In this document: positions 53,608 through 63,375 of the stretch, in pieces
Numbering within the stretch: the stretch's first letter is position 1
How the letters are laid out: every line of letters begins with the position of its first letter
From: Actinomadura sp. J1-007
GTDB taxonomy: Bacteria; Actinomycetota; Actinomycetes; Streptosporangiales; Streptosporangiaceae
Reading direction: 5' to 3'
DNA: 64,000 nucleotides
Assembly (NCBI RefSeq): GCF_009793335.1
Contig: NZ_WING01000001.1
Coordinates: 6,758,001-6,822,000, forward strand
The notes under the pieces: generated by a model
Seen by the model: only the letters and a program-made list of their open reading frames with translations
Databases searched by the model: none
What the model was told of the DNA's origin: nothing
Program-made: the position numbers and the translations under genes

Positions 53608-53838
53608 TCACCGCCTCGCCGGGCACCTGGCGTTGGCGACCCGGGCGTCCAGCAGCAGAGCCCGCAGCATCCCCGGGGTGGACGCCTGCACATGCAGGAT
53701 CCCGCCGCTCCAGTACAGGTCGATCTCGTGCGTGGCGTCCCACGCCGGGTAGCTGTCCTTCCATCCGATCCACCACTCGGGGAAGTCCTGACGCAGCGCG
53801 TGCAGAGCGGCTTGGGTTGCGGCGTCCATCAGCCCCAC
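53608..53838 (-). CDS. Small hypothetical protein next to the XRE locus
   Basis: A 76-residue protein: MGLMDAATQAALHALRQDF, then PEWWIGWKDS..AWDATHEIDLYWSG. The pattern of a helix, then LR..FP.W.I......W.A, is one I recognise from small actinomycete genes that neighbour XRE/DUF397-type regulators, but I know no function. It overlaps the next upstream gene by 10 nt. Confidence 0.55.
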   Translation of the reverse strand: MGLMDAATQAALHALRQDFPEWWIGWKDSYPAWDATHEIDLYWSGGILHVQASTPGMLRALLLDARVANARCPARR

Positions 53839-54122
53839 ACCACCGCGCCGGACGACTCGTCCCGCCGGGCGGTCGCGACCGTCCCGAGGTCGGCGTAGAC
53901 ACGGCCGGAGAGCCCGGCCAGCCCGACCCTGCGCACCACGCCCCGCGTCCCGGGCGGCGCGTCGGCCAGTTCGTCGCCCACGTGGCGGCGGGCGCGGTCC
54001 TCGTCGTCGGTCACCCCGCCGGCACCTGACGTGACGTCCCAGGAATACAGCGACGGCGGATCGGTCCAGGATCGCCGAATTCCCGTTATTTCTGGACGTG
54101 TGTTCGCCCTACGATCGGTCAT
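53829..54122 (-). CDS. Small hypothetical protein overlapping the previous one
   Basis: Up to 97 residues from ATG 54122. The part DELADAPPGTRGVVRRVGLA and GRVYADLGTVATARRDESSG looks like a genuine beta-rich small protein, while the first 25 residues do not, so a start at an internal GTG (about 54034) is possible. It overlaps the 76-residue gene and is divergent from the XRE gene. Unknown function. Confidence 0.45.
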   Translation of the reverse strand: MTDRRANTRPEITGIRRSWTDPPSLYSWDVTSGAGGVTDDEDRARRHVGDELADAPPGTRGVVRRVGLAGLSGRVYADLGTVATARRDESSGAVVWG

Positions 54123-54382
54123 GGGCCGGAACCTTTCTTCCGGTCAAGGCCCCGGAACCGCCGGTGTTCGCGCACCGGCCCGGGGCCGCCTTGTCTCTGG
54201 TGAGCGGGACGCGGGCCCGGATGAGGATTGTCGGACCACTCGGGAATTTCGGTGGCTGGGTCCGCGCCCCGCTTGCGGACAAGTCAAAGCCCTGCGCACG
54301 CGACGTGGAACACGCACAATGGCGTAACGGGTGGGGAAGCCCCACCGGGACCGCCATCTCGTTCCGGCGAAGGGTGCATGTG

Positions 54383-55672
54383 ATGTCCCGGCAGCAGCGC
54401 CCTGAGTGGGCCGTTCGGCTGCAAGCCGAACGGCAGGCGCGCGGGTGGGGGCCGTTCGGGGCCGCGCGTCGCCTTCGGGAAGCGGTGGGGATCACCCGTC
54501 ACCCGACCAGCGAGGTCAAGGGGCTTGCCCGGTAGATCGTCCACCACGAGCGAGGCGACGTCGTGCCGATCACGTGGGCCAAGGCGTACGCGATCACCTA
54601 TGACATCCCCCGCGACGAACTGTTCCCCGGCCCTGTGGGTACCGTGGATCAAAGCGCTACTCCCGACCAGGGGGACGACGATGTGAAACGCCGCGCGGCA
54701 CTACAACTCATCACCGCCCTCGGCGCCGGGGTCACTGTCCCGCCCGGCGTCCTGGAGGAGTTGCTCTCGGGCATCGACCGTGTCCTTTGCCTCAGTAGTG
54801 ATATTGAGGAATGGGAGCGAATTGCCTACGACTACGGCCACCAGCTTTATAGGAGGCCGTTCGAGGTACTCATACCTGCCCTGACCGCCGATCTGGTCGC
54901 CGTGGGCGAATTGCTCAAGCAAGGTCGTCCGCCTCGCGACCAGGCCGGGCTGCTGCGTGTCAGTGCCGGATTGTCCGGAGTCCTGGCCGAAACACTCAGC
55001 AACATGGGCGATGACCGTGCGGCACGACGGACTTGGCACACAGCACGCCAAGCTGCTGATGCATCAGGCGATCGAATGCTGCGCGTGTGGGTCCGTGGCA
55101 GAGCCGCACAAAATGCAACGTGGGCCGGGAGCTCGTACGGCACTGTGATGACTATGGTCGATGAGGCCGTCGAAATTGCCAATGATGTGCCATCATCGGG
55201 ACTCGCGCGCGCCTACGCTGCCGGTGCGTACATGGCCGCCTTCAATGGCGACCAGGCCAGGGCGAACGAGAGCCTTCGTATGCTCAAGAACACCTTCGAA
55301 CGCCTGCCTCGCACTTCCAGTGAACCCTCCGTTCTGGAGTTCCAAGAAAGTCAATTGCAATGGAATGAGGCATACGTTCGGACGACCTTCGGCGGCAAAA
55401 AAACGTCCAGTGCGATAGAGAATGCCGAAATGCTTTACCCCACTACGGCGATGGCGCCCCTTACCAATCTCCGTCTCATGCGCTCCATGGACCTGATCAG
55501 GGGACGTGAAGTACGGGAGGGGCTGGACCTGGCCGTCACATCACTCAGCGGCCGGCCACAACCAGTGATGGCCATGCGGCAATTGGTCTCCCAGATTCTG
55601 GAAACGCTCCCCTCCGAAGCACGGGCGCTCCCGGCGGCGAGGGATTTGCAGGTGTCGGCTTCCGGTACCTGA
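54383..55672 (+). pseudogene. XRE-family regulator with TPR-like C-terminus, interrupted by an in-frame amber codon
   Basis: ATG 54383 opens a frame (RQQRPEWAVRLQAERQARGW, then EVKGLAR) that stops at TAG 54533-54535, codon 51, and continues in the same frame as IVHHERGDVVPITWAKAYAI to 55672. Reading the TAG as CAG (Gln) would give a 429-residue regulator: an N-terminal HTH, PRDELFPG linker, and a long helical C-terminus with TPR-like features (RAARRTWHTARQAADASGD, LARAYAAGAYMAAFNGDQAR). The C-terminal half is markedly less GC-rich and uses more A/T-ending codons than its neighbours, which suggests transfer. The second half could be translated separately from GTG 54563 without the DNA-binding part. 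Decay, suppression or sequence error are all possible. Confidence 0.7.
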
Positions 55673-55812
55673 CCGCCCATGGCAACGCGACGGACGACCC
55701 TCCGTCGCGAGCCGCTGGCCAGGGCGCGCTTGGTGACGGGGGAGCGTGCCGGGCAGTCTGCATCCCGCAGGGGCTGCCGGTCCTCAACGCCGTGATTTGT
55801 GAATGCTGCCGC

Positions 55813-56433
55813 TCAAGCGGTGGCCGCACCGTCAAGGCGGTGAGGGGGTGGGTTCAGTGCGCGCAGGACGTGGGTGATGAGCGTGTCGAGGTAATCGGGG
55901 TCGGGCATGCCGAGGTGGAGGGCGAGGCGGTGGTAGATGGGGCCGAACAGCAGGTCGAGGGCGACGTCGAAGTCGGCGTCGACGGGCAGTTGCCCCTGCT
56001 CCTGTGCTCGGCGTAGCCGGTCCTTGAACTTGGCGATGCGTGGTTCGATCAGGCGTTCGCGCAGGGCGCGGGCGAGGTCGGGGTCGTACTGCGCCTCGGT
56101 GATCACCCCGGTGACCGGGGAGGTGGGTTGCGGCGTGAGCAGGTTGATGACCTCGGACAGCTGGGTGTGCAGGTCGGCGGCCAGATCGCCGGTGTCGGGC
56201 GGGTCGGCGGTGACGGCCGCGGCCTCGTCGATGAGGTCCAGGACGACGGCGCCCTTGGACGGCCACCACCGGTAGATGGTCATCTTGCTCACTCCGGCCC
56301 GGGCGGCGATGGCCTCGATGGTCAGCCGGCCGTAGCCGTTCTCCTCGCAGAGCTCCCGGGTCGCGGTGAGGACCGCCAGGCGACTGCTCTCCCTGCGGCG
56401 CGGTGCGTTCGGTGCCTTGACCATGCCCTCCAT
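55813..56433 (-). CDS. TetR-family transcriptional regulator
   Basis: A 206-residue repressor. The HTH is LTIEAIAARAGVSKMTIYRWWPSKG and the C-terminal ligand domain contains FDVALDLLFGPIYHRLALHLG, of the TetR_C 'RutR/AcrR-like' group. ATG 56433 and ATG 56424 are both possible starts; operator copy 1 ends 6 bp from the first. It is divergent from the AhpD-like gene, which it probably represses together with itself. Confidence 0.9.
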   Translation of the reverse strand: MEGMVKAPNAPRRRESSRLAVLTATRELCEENGYGRLTIEAIAARAGVSKMTIYRWWPSKGAVVLDLIDEAAAVTADPPDTGDLAADLHTQLSEVINLLTPQPTSPVTGVITEAQYDPDLARALRERLIEPRIAKFKDRLRRAQEQGQLPVDADFDVALDLLFGPIYHRLALHLGMPDPDYLDTLITHVLRALNPPPHRLDGAATA

Positions 56434-56438
56434 CCTAG

Positions 56439-56455
56439 CGATACGGGACGTACCG
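56439..56455. promoter_or_regulatory. TetR operator copy 1
   Basis: CGATACGGGACGTACCG matches copy 2 at 15 of 17 positions. It touches the TetR start codon on one side and a TTGACA -35-like box (56456-56461, plus strand) on the other. Confidence 0.65.
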
Positions 56456-56490
56456 TTGACAAAGGCCGGTGTGTGCCGTCATCCTCGAAT

Positions 56491-56507
56491 CGATACGGTA
56501 CGTATCG
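56491..56507. promoter_or_regulatory. TetR operator copy 2
   Basis: CGATACG-GTA-CGTATCG is a perfect 17-bp inverted repeat, 52 bp from copy 1 and 72 bp before the AhpD-like start. Confidence 0.7.
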
Positions 56508-56578
56508 TCCATCATGGTCCGCGACGCGCTGCCGGGAGTTCTGCGGACGCGGTGACCAGCACACAGTGAGGAAGCATC

Positions 56579-57058
56579 ATGGGCCCTCGTTTCAACCTGC
56601 TCGACAGCCCGACCGCCGCGAAGGTCGCCAAGCGGTTCTACACCGCCGCGGCGGCCCTGGACGGGTCGACGCTGCCCAAGTCCCTGCGGGAACTCGTGGA
56701 GCTGCGGGTCGGCCAGATCAACGGCTGCGGCTTCTGCGTCGACGTCCACACCAAGGAGGCCGCGGCCGCCGGTGAGAGCGCGCTCCGGCTCAACCTCGTC
56801 GCCGCCTGGCGGCACACCACCGTGTTCACCGACGCCGAGCGGGCGGCGCTGGCGCTCGCCGAGGAGGGCACCCTGCTCGGCGACCGCGGCGTGTCCGACG
56901 AGACCTGGGCCGAGGTGCGCAAGCACTACGACGACGATGAGGTCGGCGTGCTGGTCTGCCTGGTCTCCCTGATCAACGCCGCCACCCGGATGAACGTGAT
57001 CGTGCACAACCAGGGCGGCTCCTACGAGCCCGGCGTGTTCGCCAGCACGGTGAACTGA
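56579..57058 (+). CDS. Carboxymuconolactone decarboxylase / AhpD-like protein
   Basis: A 159-residue alkylhydroperoxidase-D-like protein. The redox motif is Cys50-Gly-Phe-Cys53 with His57 (NGCGFCVDVHTKEA), preceded by LRELVELRVGQIN. AGGAAG precedes ATG 56579. Members act in peroxide or thiol redox reactions. The TetR regulator and its two operators make this the likely controlled gene. Confidence 0.9.
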   Translation: MGPRFNLLDSPTAAKVAKRFYTAAAALDGSTLPKSLRELVELRVGQINGCGFCVDVHTKEAAAAGESALRLNLVAAWRHTTVFTDAERAALALAEEGTLLGDRGVSDETWAEVRKHYDDDEVGVLVCLVSLINAATRMNVIVHNQGGSYEPGVFASTVN

Positions 57059-57260
57059 CCGGCAGTCGGAACGCGGGCCCGGCTCAGGATCGTCTGATCT
57101 GAGCCGGGCACGCATGCCACGGACGACGAGCCGCCACCTGTGCAACCGCTTGTCCACCGAGCACTCCCCTGCGGAACGACATCGTCGCCTGGTCGCGGGC
57201 GCTCGCGCCGATCCTTGGAGAAGGTGGTGGTGGTCTCGTTTGGTGGGCGGCGTCGCGGGA

Positions 57261-58970
57261 TCAGTGGGTCGCGAAGGTGGCGAGGTTGAGGGAGATGGGC
57301 TCGGGCTTTCCGTTGTTCTGGACGGGTGAGGCGGTCAGGACGTCGAGATGCTGATAGCCGGGAGCGATGACGTCGCCGGGCTGCGGGTTCCTGGCGCCGA
57401 GGCCGTCGCCGGCCTCCAGGTTGAGTGTCGGGTTGGCTTTGATACCGCCGCTGTGAACGGCGTCGTCGGCGATTCCCGGGGACGCGGCGAGCGCGATGTC
57501 CGTCACGAGCTTGGTCGGGAAGTAGTGCTCGGTGAAATCGAGGGGATGCTCGGAGAGGCTGCGCGCGAGCTGGGCGATGTCGGTGACCTCCTTGGCGGGC
57601 GTCGTGAACGGCTTTCCGTCCTTCGAACGGTGCGGAAGGCCGCCGACGTCGTCGTAATTGCGCCACGAGTACAGCGGGCCGTTCGGCTCGTCGGGGATCG
57701 CCTTCTTCTCCGTACCGAGAAGGGAGCCGAGCCCGCCGGACAGCTCGTTCGGAAGCGGGAACTCCTTGTCCACGATCCGGCCCCCGTCGAAGAAGCCGAC
57801 GCTTGTCTGGAGGAACGCGAGGGGCTCGGAATTGTCGTCCAAGAGACCGCCGAGCGCCGCGGCGTTGGTGAATCCGAAGTCCTTCACGGTGGGCGAGCCC
57901 TTGAGGAACGTCGGGTAGTCCTTCGAGAACAGCAGCCGGTACGTCGTGTCGGTGTTGAAGCTGGAAGGGATGTAGGTCGCGAGGTCGGACCGGCCGGTGG
58001 GGGAGAGGCGCGCGGCGAGGCCCGCGATCGACAGCAGGTTCATCGTCTCGCTGTTGATGAGCGCCGGACCGGAAAGGGTGCGCGGGATCACGCCGTACTC
58101 AAGGCCGATCTTCACCGCCTGGGCTCCGAACCGGATGAGCGGGACGAGTTCGGTCGGGACCTGGCCGTCCATTCCGGGCAGCGACGTGGAGATGCGGGTG
58201 TCGAGCGCGAAGTAGCCGGAGCACTGGTTGTAGCCGGCGTCCGAGGTGGTTGAACGGTTCCCGTCGAAATCCCATTGGGCGAAATAGCCGGTGAGGATTC
58301 CGCCCAGGGAATGGCCGCCGCACAGCACCTTGCGTTTACGCACTGCCTGGTCCGGCAGTTCCCTTGCGAGCAAGTCGTACTGGTCGCGAACGGTTTGCTC
58401 AAGCCCCACGTTCTGGAGGAAGCCGACCTGGTCGTTGCCCAGATAGCCGGCGAACCTGCGTCCCTCTACCTCCTTGTTCCGGTAGTAGTAATCGACGGCG
58501 AGATGGGCGTCGCGCGCGGCGAGCCCGGCCCGCACACCGGTGCCGTCCTCCAGGCAGTTGGAACGCCGGTCGAGCGCCCAGAACTCGACGTGCCTGCCCT
58601 TCTTCGCCGCCTCGACGATCGTGTTGCGTGCCACGCCGTCGAACGCCCCGGCCCCCTCCAGCACGCCCGGCTGCGCCACCATGATCCTGTCGGCGTCCGC
58701 GCTGCCCGCGGGCCCGTCCTTGTGCCGGAACCGCAGGTAGGACAGCCAGTCGCACGCCTCGGGACGCGGTCCAGCGGAGGCCGGCAGCGGGGCCCTGACC
58801 CGTACCACCGACTCGTTCACGTCGGTGATCGGCGAGCTTCCGGCGACGGGCGTCTCCACTCGTTCGCCAGCGCGGGCGACCGCGGGGACCTGCGCGGCGG
58901 TGGCCGCGGTGGCGGTTGCGGCTCCCAGCGTCAGGGCCAGTACGGGGACGCACAGGACGCGGTACGGCAT
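57261..58970 (-). CDS. Secreted alpha/beta hydrolase (lipase-like), unknown substrate
   Basis: A 569-residue exported protein from ATG 58970 (GGAGAAG upstream). A signal peptide (YRVLCVPVLALTLGAATATA, cleavage near TAA-QVPA) precedes a large catalytic domain with the nucleophile Ser221 in VLCGGHSLGG; WLSYLRFRHKDGPAGSADAD and FWALDRRSNCLEDGTG are distinctive. The rest has no further domain I can name. The motif is a lipase/esterase one, but the long N- and C-terminal parts do not fit a common lipase family. Possibly an extracellular ester hydrolase; the longer upstream frame start is rejected for lack of a ribosome site. Confidence 0.75.
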   Translation of the reverse strand: MPYRVLCVPVLALTLGAATATAATAAQVPAVARAGERVETPVAGSSPITDVNESVVRVRAPLPASAGPRPEACDWLSYLRFRHKDGPAGSADADRIMVAQPGVLEGAGAFDGVARNTIVEAAKKGRHVEFWALDRRSNCLEDGTGVRAGLAARDAHLAVDYYYRNKEVEGRRFAGYLGNDQVGFLQNVGLEQTVRDQYDLLARELPDQAVRKRKVLCGGHSLGGILTGYFAQWDFDGNRSTTSDAGYNQCSGYFALDTRISTSLPGMDGQVPTELVPLIRFGAQAVKIGLEYGVIPRTLSGPALINSETMNLLSIAGLAARLSPTGRSDLATYIPSSFNTDTTYRLLFSKDYPTFLKGSPTVKDFGFTNAAALGGLLDDNSEPLAFLQTSVGFFDGGRIVDKEFPLPNELSGGLGSLLGTEKKAIPDEPNGPLYSWRNYDDVGGLPHRSKDGKPFTTPAKEVTDIAQLARSLSEHPLDFTEHYFPTKLVTDIALAASPGIADDAVHSGGIKANPTLNLEAGDGLGARNPQPGDVIAPGYQHLDVLTASPVQNNGKPEPISLNLATFATH

Positions 58971-59085
58971 CGGCTTCTCCTTCGCGACGGCGTGCGCCAA
59001 CGATCGACCTTCCGGCCGCGCCGCGACACTCACCGCAGTGCGGAATCGCCCGCCCCGACCCCGCGCCGTTCTGACAGCTCGCCGC

Positions 59086-60728
59086 TCAGCGCTCCGCCGC
59101 GTTCCGGAACTTGAGGGTGAACGGCGCGAGCCGCTTCGGCGACAGGTCGGGCGCCAGGACCATCCCGAGGACGGAGGAGTCCGCCCACGCGCACACCGCG
59201 GCCGAGAACCCGGACTTGTCGCCGCCCTTACCGCACCGCAGGACGCCGCCGAGCCTCCCTGCCGGGTAGCGCCTGTCGTTCGACACGTTCGAGCCGAGCA
59301 GCACGCCGTCCACGATCGACGACGGGTTCTCGGGGACGTCCTCCCCGGTGAGCGACAGCGTGGACAGCTGGTAGCCGACGAAGACGACGGTGTTGCCGCC
59401 GCCGTCCGAGTAGAGCGCTGCCTTGGCCGCCTTGGCGGTCCGCTTGCCCAGCAGGCCGCCCGACTTCGCCATGTCCCTGCGCATCTCCGCCACCAGCCGC
59501 CGCGCCACGCTGCCGTTCTCCTGCCGGTACCCCGCGACCGACTTCGGCAGCTTGAGCGTGCGGGGCGGCTCGGTGGGCTTGACGGACGGCGGCGAGGACG
59601 GCGCGGGTACGTCCGGGATCACCGGGCCCGTCGCCGTCGGAAACGGCGCGCCCGCCTCCGCGCCCTTCTTCTCCTCGCCGTCACCGGACGTCAACGCGAC
59701 GCCGCCGCCCACGCCGCCCGCCACCAGAACAAGTCCACCCGCGATCGCCAGCCCGACGATCAGCCCGGTGTTCCGCCGCTTCGGCCCGCCTGGCGCGGGC
59801 CACGCGCCGGGCATTCCCGGCGGCATCCCTTGCGGCATCCCCTGTGGCGCGCCTGGGCCCCAGCTCCACCCGCCGACCTGCTGCGTTCCGGGACCGCCGC
59901 CCTGATCGGACCCCCACGGCCCCGCCGCCCCGGTGTCCCACGGCCCCCAGGAAGCATCGGAAGCATCGGAAGCATCGGAAGGAGAGGCCCAGCGCGGCTC
60001 CGCCCCGTACAGCGGAGGCCCGGCCGGACTGGCAAACCCCTGACGCTCGCCACCCGCGTCCGGCCCGCTGAACTTTTCCGGTCCGCCGCCCCCGTCCGGC
60101 CTGCTGAACTTTTCCGGTCCGCCGCCCCCGTCCGGCCTGCTGAACTCTTCCGGTCCGGCGCGCCCGTCCGACCTGCTGTATCCCTCCGATCCGCCGAGCC
60201 CCTGTGGTCCGTCGCCCCCTTCTGGGCTGCCGGGCCACAGCGTTCCGCCGGTTTCCTGCGGGCTGCCGGGCCCTTGCGGGGCGCCGGAGCCCTGCGGTCC
60301 GCCGGGTGCCTCAGGCCCCGTGTACCCCTGCGCGCCGCTGAACTCCTCCAGGTCGCTGAGCGCCTCCCGTTCGCCCGAGTCCTGCGGGGAACCTGACCCC
60401 TGCGGGGCACCGGACCCCTGCGGGGCGCCCGGCCCCTGCGGATCGTCGGAGCCCTGCGGTCCGCCGGGTGCCTCCGGGCCTGTGAACCCCTGCGCGCCGC
60501 TGAACTCCTCCAGGCCGCTGAACGCCCCCCGTTCGCCCGAGTCCTGCGGGGTGCCCGGCCCCTGTGGGGCGTTTCGGTCGTCGGTCGGGGAGGGCCACGG
60601 GTCGTTCGGCGGAGGGGGTGGCGCGCCGGCGTCCGTGCTTTCGGGGTCGGGGGGCTGGACGGTTCGGGGGCCTGCGGTGCGGGGTCCGGACGGGCGGGAG
60701 GAGGGGCCTGGTGATCGTCGGGGTTCAT
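59086..60728 (-). CDS. Repeat-rich, membrane-anchored surface protein (one indel)
   Basis: From ATG 60728 (AAGGA upstream) the N-terminus reads MNPDDHQAPPPARPDPAPQ and is lost at a G6/C6 run (60650-60655). It resumes in another frame, and one lost base restores 547 codons to the stop at 59086. The cytoplasmic N-terminal half is Gly/Pro/Gln-rich and repetitive: a 54-residue duplication (162-bp period, 60370 and 60531), a 12-residue FSRPDGGGGPEK unit in three copies (36-bp period, 60071-60178) and three SDA triplets. One transmembrane helix (NTGLIVGLAIAGGLVLVAGG) leads to an extracytoplasmic domain of about 200 residues with two cysteines (LRCGKGG, AAVCAW). I know no function; the architecture resembles actinomycete serine-kinase-associated or DUF4878-like anchored proteins only loosely. 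Confidence 0.7.
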
Positions 60729-60870
60729 CCGGCGTCCTTCAGGTGATCACGATGGGACCGCGAGCCTATAGGGACGCGTCGGGCATTTTGCGCGATTAGC
60801 GCACTCCGGTCAGGGGAGCGGTCAGGGGCCTGTGGTACGGGCAGGGGGCGATCACGGGCAGGATGGAGGG

Positions 60871-63375
60871 GTGAGCCTTATCGATGAGCTTCCCTCCGGT
60901 GACGATGTCGGGCCCGATTCGCTGTTCGAGGCGTTCGAACGGTGGGTGTCGGGGCGCGGGATCACGCTGTATCCCGCGCAGGAGGAGGCGCTGATCGAGG
61001 TCGTCTCCGGGGCCAACGTGGTGCTGTCGACGCCGACCGGGTCGGGCAAGAGCCTGGTCGCGGCGGGCGCGCTGTTCGCGGCGCTCGGCAAGGACCAGGT
61101 CGGCTTCTACACCGCGCCGATCAAGGCCCTGGTGTCGGAGAAGTTCTTCGACCTGTGCGAGATGTTCGGCCGGGAGAACGTCGGCATGATGACCGGCGAC
61201 GCCTCGGTGAACGCGGACGCGCCGATCGTGTGCTGCACCGCCGAGGTGCTCGCCAGCATCGCGATGCGCGACGGCGCCGACGCCGACGTCGGCGTGGTCG
61301 TCATGGACGAGTTCCACTTCTACGCCGAGCCCGAACGCGGCTGGGCCTGGCAGATCCCCCTGCTGGAGCTGCCCCGTGCGCAGTTCCTGCTGATGTCGGC
61401 GACGCTGGGCGACGTCTCGTTCTTCCAGAAGGACCTGACGCGGCGCACGGGCCGTCCGACCGCGCTGGTCACCTCTGCTGAACGGCCCGTCCCGCTCATC
61501 TACGACTACCGGGTCACGCCGCTCCACGAGACCATCGAGGAACTGCTCGCCGAGCAGAAGGCCCCCGTCTACCTGGTTCATTTCACGCAGGCGGCTGCCA
61601 TTGAACGGGCCCAGTCCCTGATGAGCATCAACGTGTGCACCAAGGAGGAGAAGGCCCGGATCGCGGAGCTGATCGGCCATTTCCGCTTCACCACGAAGTT
61701 CGGCCGCAACCTGTCGCGCTTCGTCCGGCACGGGATCGGCGTCCACCACGCGGGGATGCTGCCCAAGTACCGGCGGCTCGTCGAACGGCTCGCGCAGGCC
61801 GGGCTGCTCAAGGTCATCTGCGGCACCGACACCCTCGGCGTCGGCGTGAACGTCCCGATCCGCACGGTGGTCTTCACCGCGCTCAGCAAGTACGACGGGC
61901 ACCGGGTGCGGCGGCTGCGGGCCCGCGAGTTCCACCAGATCGCCGGGCGGGCGGGCCGCGCCGGGTTCGACACGGTCGGGTTCGTCGTCGCGCAGGCCCC
62001 CGAGCACGTGGTCGAGAACGAGAAGGCTCTCGCCAAGGCCGGCGACGACCCGAAGAAGCGCCGCAAGGTCCAGCGCAAGAAGCCGCCGGAGGGCTTCGTC
62101 GGCTGGGACGAGGACACCTTCACCAAGCTCCAGACCGCCGAGCCGGAGATGCTGCGCTCCCGGTTCCAGGTCAGCCACGCGATGCTGCTGTCGGTGATCG
62201 CCCGTCCCGGCAACGCCTACGAGGCGATGAAGCGGCTGCTCACCGACAACCACGAGGAGCCCGCCGCCCGCCGCCGGCACATCTCCCGCGCCATCGCGAT
62301 CTACCGTTCGCTGCTGGCGGGCGGCGTCGTGGAAACGCTGGAACAGCCCGACGAGCAGGGCCGGTACGCCCGGATCACGGTCGACCTCCAGGACGACTTC
62401 GCGCTCAACCAGCCGCTGTCCACGTTCGCGCTCGCCACGTTCGAGATCCTGGACCCGTCCTCCCCGTCGTACGCGCTCGACGTCCTGTCGGTGATCGAGG
62501 CGACCCTGGACGACCCGCGCCAGATCCTCGCCGCCCAGCTCAACAAGGTGCGCGGCGAGGCCGTCCAGGAGATGAAGGCCGAGGGCATCGAGTACGAGGA
62601 GCGGATGGAGCTGCTCCAGGACGTCGACTACCCGAAGCCGATGGAGGAGGAGCTCGACGCCGCGTACGAGATCTACCGGGCCGGGCACCCGTGGGTGGGC
62701 GACCACCCGCTGCGCCCGAAGTCGGTCGTCCGCGACATGTACGAGCGGGCGATGACGTTCACCGAGTACATCGGGTACTACGAGCTGGCGCGCGGCGAGG
62801 GCCTCGTCCTGCGCTACCTGTCGGGGGCCTACAAGGCGCTCCAGCAGACCGTCCCGGAGTCGATCAAGACCGACGACCTGATCGACCTGATCGAGTGGCT
62901 CGGCGAACTGGTCCGGCAGGTCGACTCGTCCCTGCTGGACGAGTGGGAGCAGCTCGCCAACCCGTCCGACGACCCGGACGAGGTGATCGAGGAGCGCGTC
63001 ACAAGGGTCACCGCCAACGCCCGCGCGTTCCGCGTCCTCGTGCGCAACGCGCTGTTCCGGCGGGTCGAGCTCGCCGCGCTCGAACGCTACGCCGAGCTCG
63101 GCGAGCTGGACCCCGACCTCGGCGCGGACGGCTGGCGCGAGGCCATGGACGCCTACTACGAGGAGCACGACGAGCTGCTGACCGGCCCGGACGCGCGCGG
63201 CCCGAAACTGCTGCAGATCGAGGAGGTCCCCGAGGACGCCCTGTGGCGCGTCCGCCAGGTCTTCCACGACCCGGCGGGCGACCACGACTGGGGCATCGAT
63301 GCCGAGGTCGACCTCGCCGGCTCCGACCAGTCCGGCCAGGCCGAGATCCGCGTAACCTCCATCAACCGCCTCTAA
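60871..63375 (+). CDS. DEAD/DEAH-box helicase with C-terminal DUF3516-like region
   Basis: An 834-residue superfamily 2 helicase from GTG 60871. Motif I is STPTGSGKSLVAAGA, motif II VVVMDEFHFYAEPERG, motif III LLMSATLGD, and motif VI FHQIAGRAGRAGFDTVG; VRHGIGVHHAGMLPKYRRLVERLAQ is the Ski2/Mtr4-like segment. The DEFH form of motif II is unusual for DEAD proteins. The C-terminal 400 residues are helical and conserved in actinomycetes only. Likely an RNA or DNA helicase of unknown pathway. It is divergent from the repeat-rich gene. Confidence 0.9.
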   Translation: MSLIDELPSGDDVGPDSLFEAFERWVSGRGITLYPAQEEALIEVVSGANVVLSTPTGSGKSLVAAGALFAALGKDQVGFYTAPIKALVSEKFFDLCEMFGRENVGMMTGDASVNADAPIVCCTAEVLASIAMRDGADADVGVVVMDEFHFYAEPERGWAWQIPLLELPRAQFLLMSATLGDVSFFQKDLTRRTGRPTALVTSAERPVPLIYDYRVTPLHETIEELLAEQKAPVYLVHFTQAAAIERAQSLMSINVCTKEEKARIAELIGHFRFTTKFGRNLSRFVRHGIGVHHAGMLPKYRRLVERLAQAGLLKVICGTDTLGVGVNVPIRTVVFTALSKYDGHRVRRLRAREFHQIAGRAGRAGFDTVGFVVAQAPEHVVENEKALAKAGDDPKKRRKVQRKKPPEGFVGWDEDTFTKLQTAEPEMLRSRFQVSHAMLLSVIARPGNAYEAMKRLLTDNHEEPAARRRHISRAIAIYRSLLAGGVVETLEQPDEQGRYARITVDLQDDFALNQPLSTFALATFEILDPSSPSYALDVLSVIEATLDDPRQILAAQLNKVRGEAVQEMKAEGIEYEERMELLQDVDYPKPMEEELDAAYEIYRAGHPWVGDHPLRPKSVVRDMYERAMTFTEYIGYYELARGEGLVLRYLSGAYKALQQTVPESIKTDDLIDLIEWLGELVRQVDSSLLDEWEQLANPSDDPDEVIEERVTRVTANARAFRVLVRNALFRRVELAALERYAELGELDPDLGADGWREAMDAYYEEHDELLTGPDARGPKLLQIEEVPEDALWRVRQVFHDPAGDHDWGIDAEVDLAGSDQSGQAEIRVTSINRL

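Noticed and set aside
56456..56490. Full promoter for the AhpD-like gene from TTGACA
   Set aside because: The -35 is perfect, but no acceptable -10 lies 16-18 nt downstream, so only the operators are claimed.
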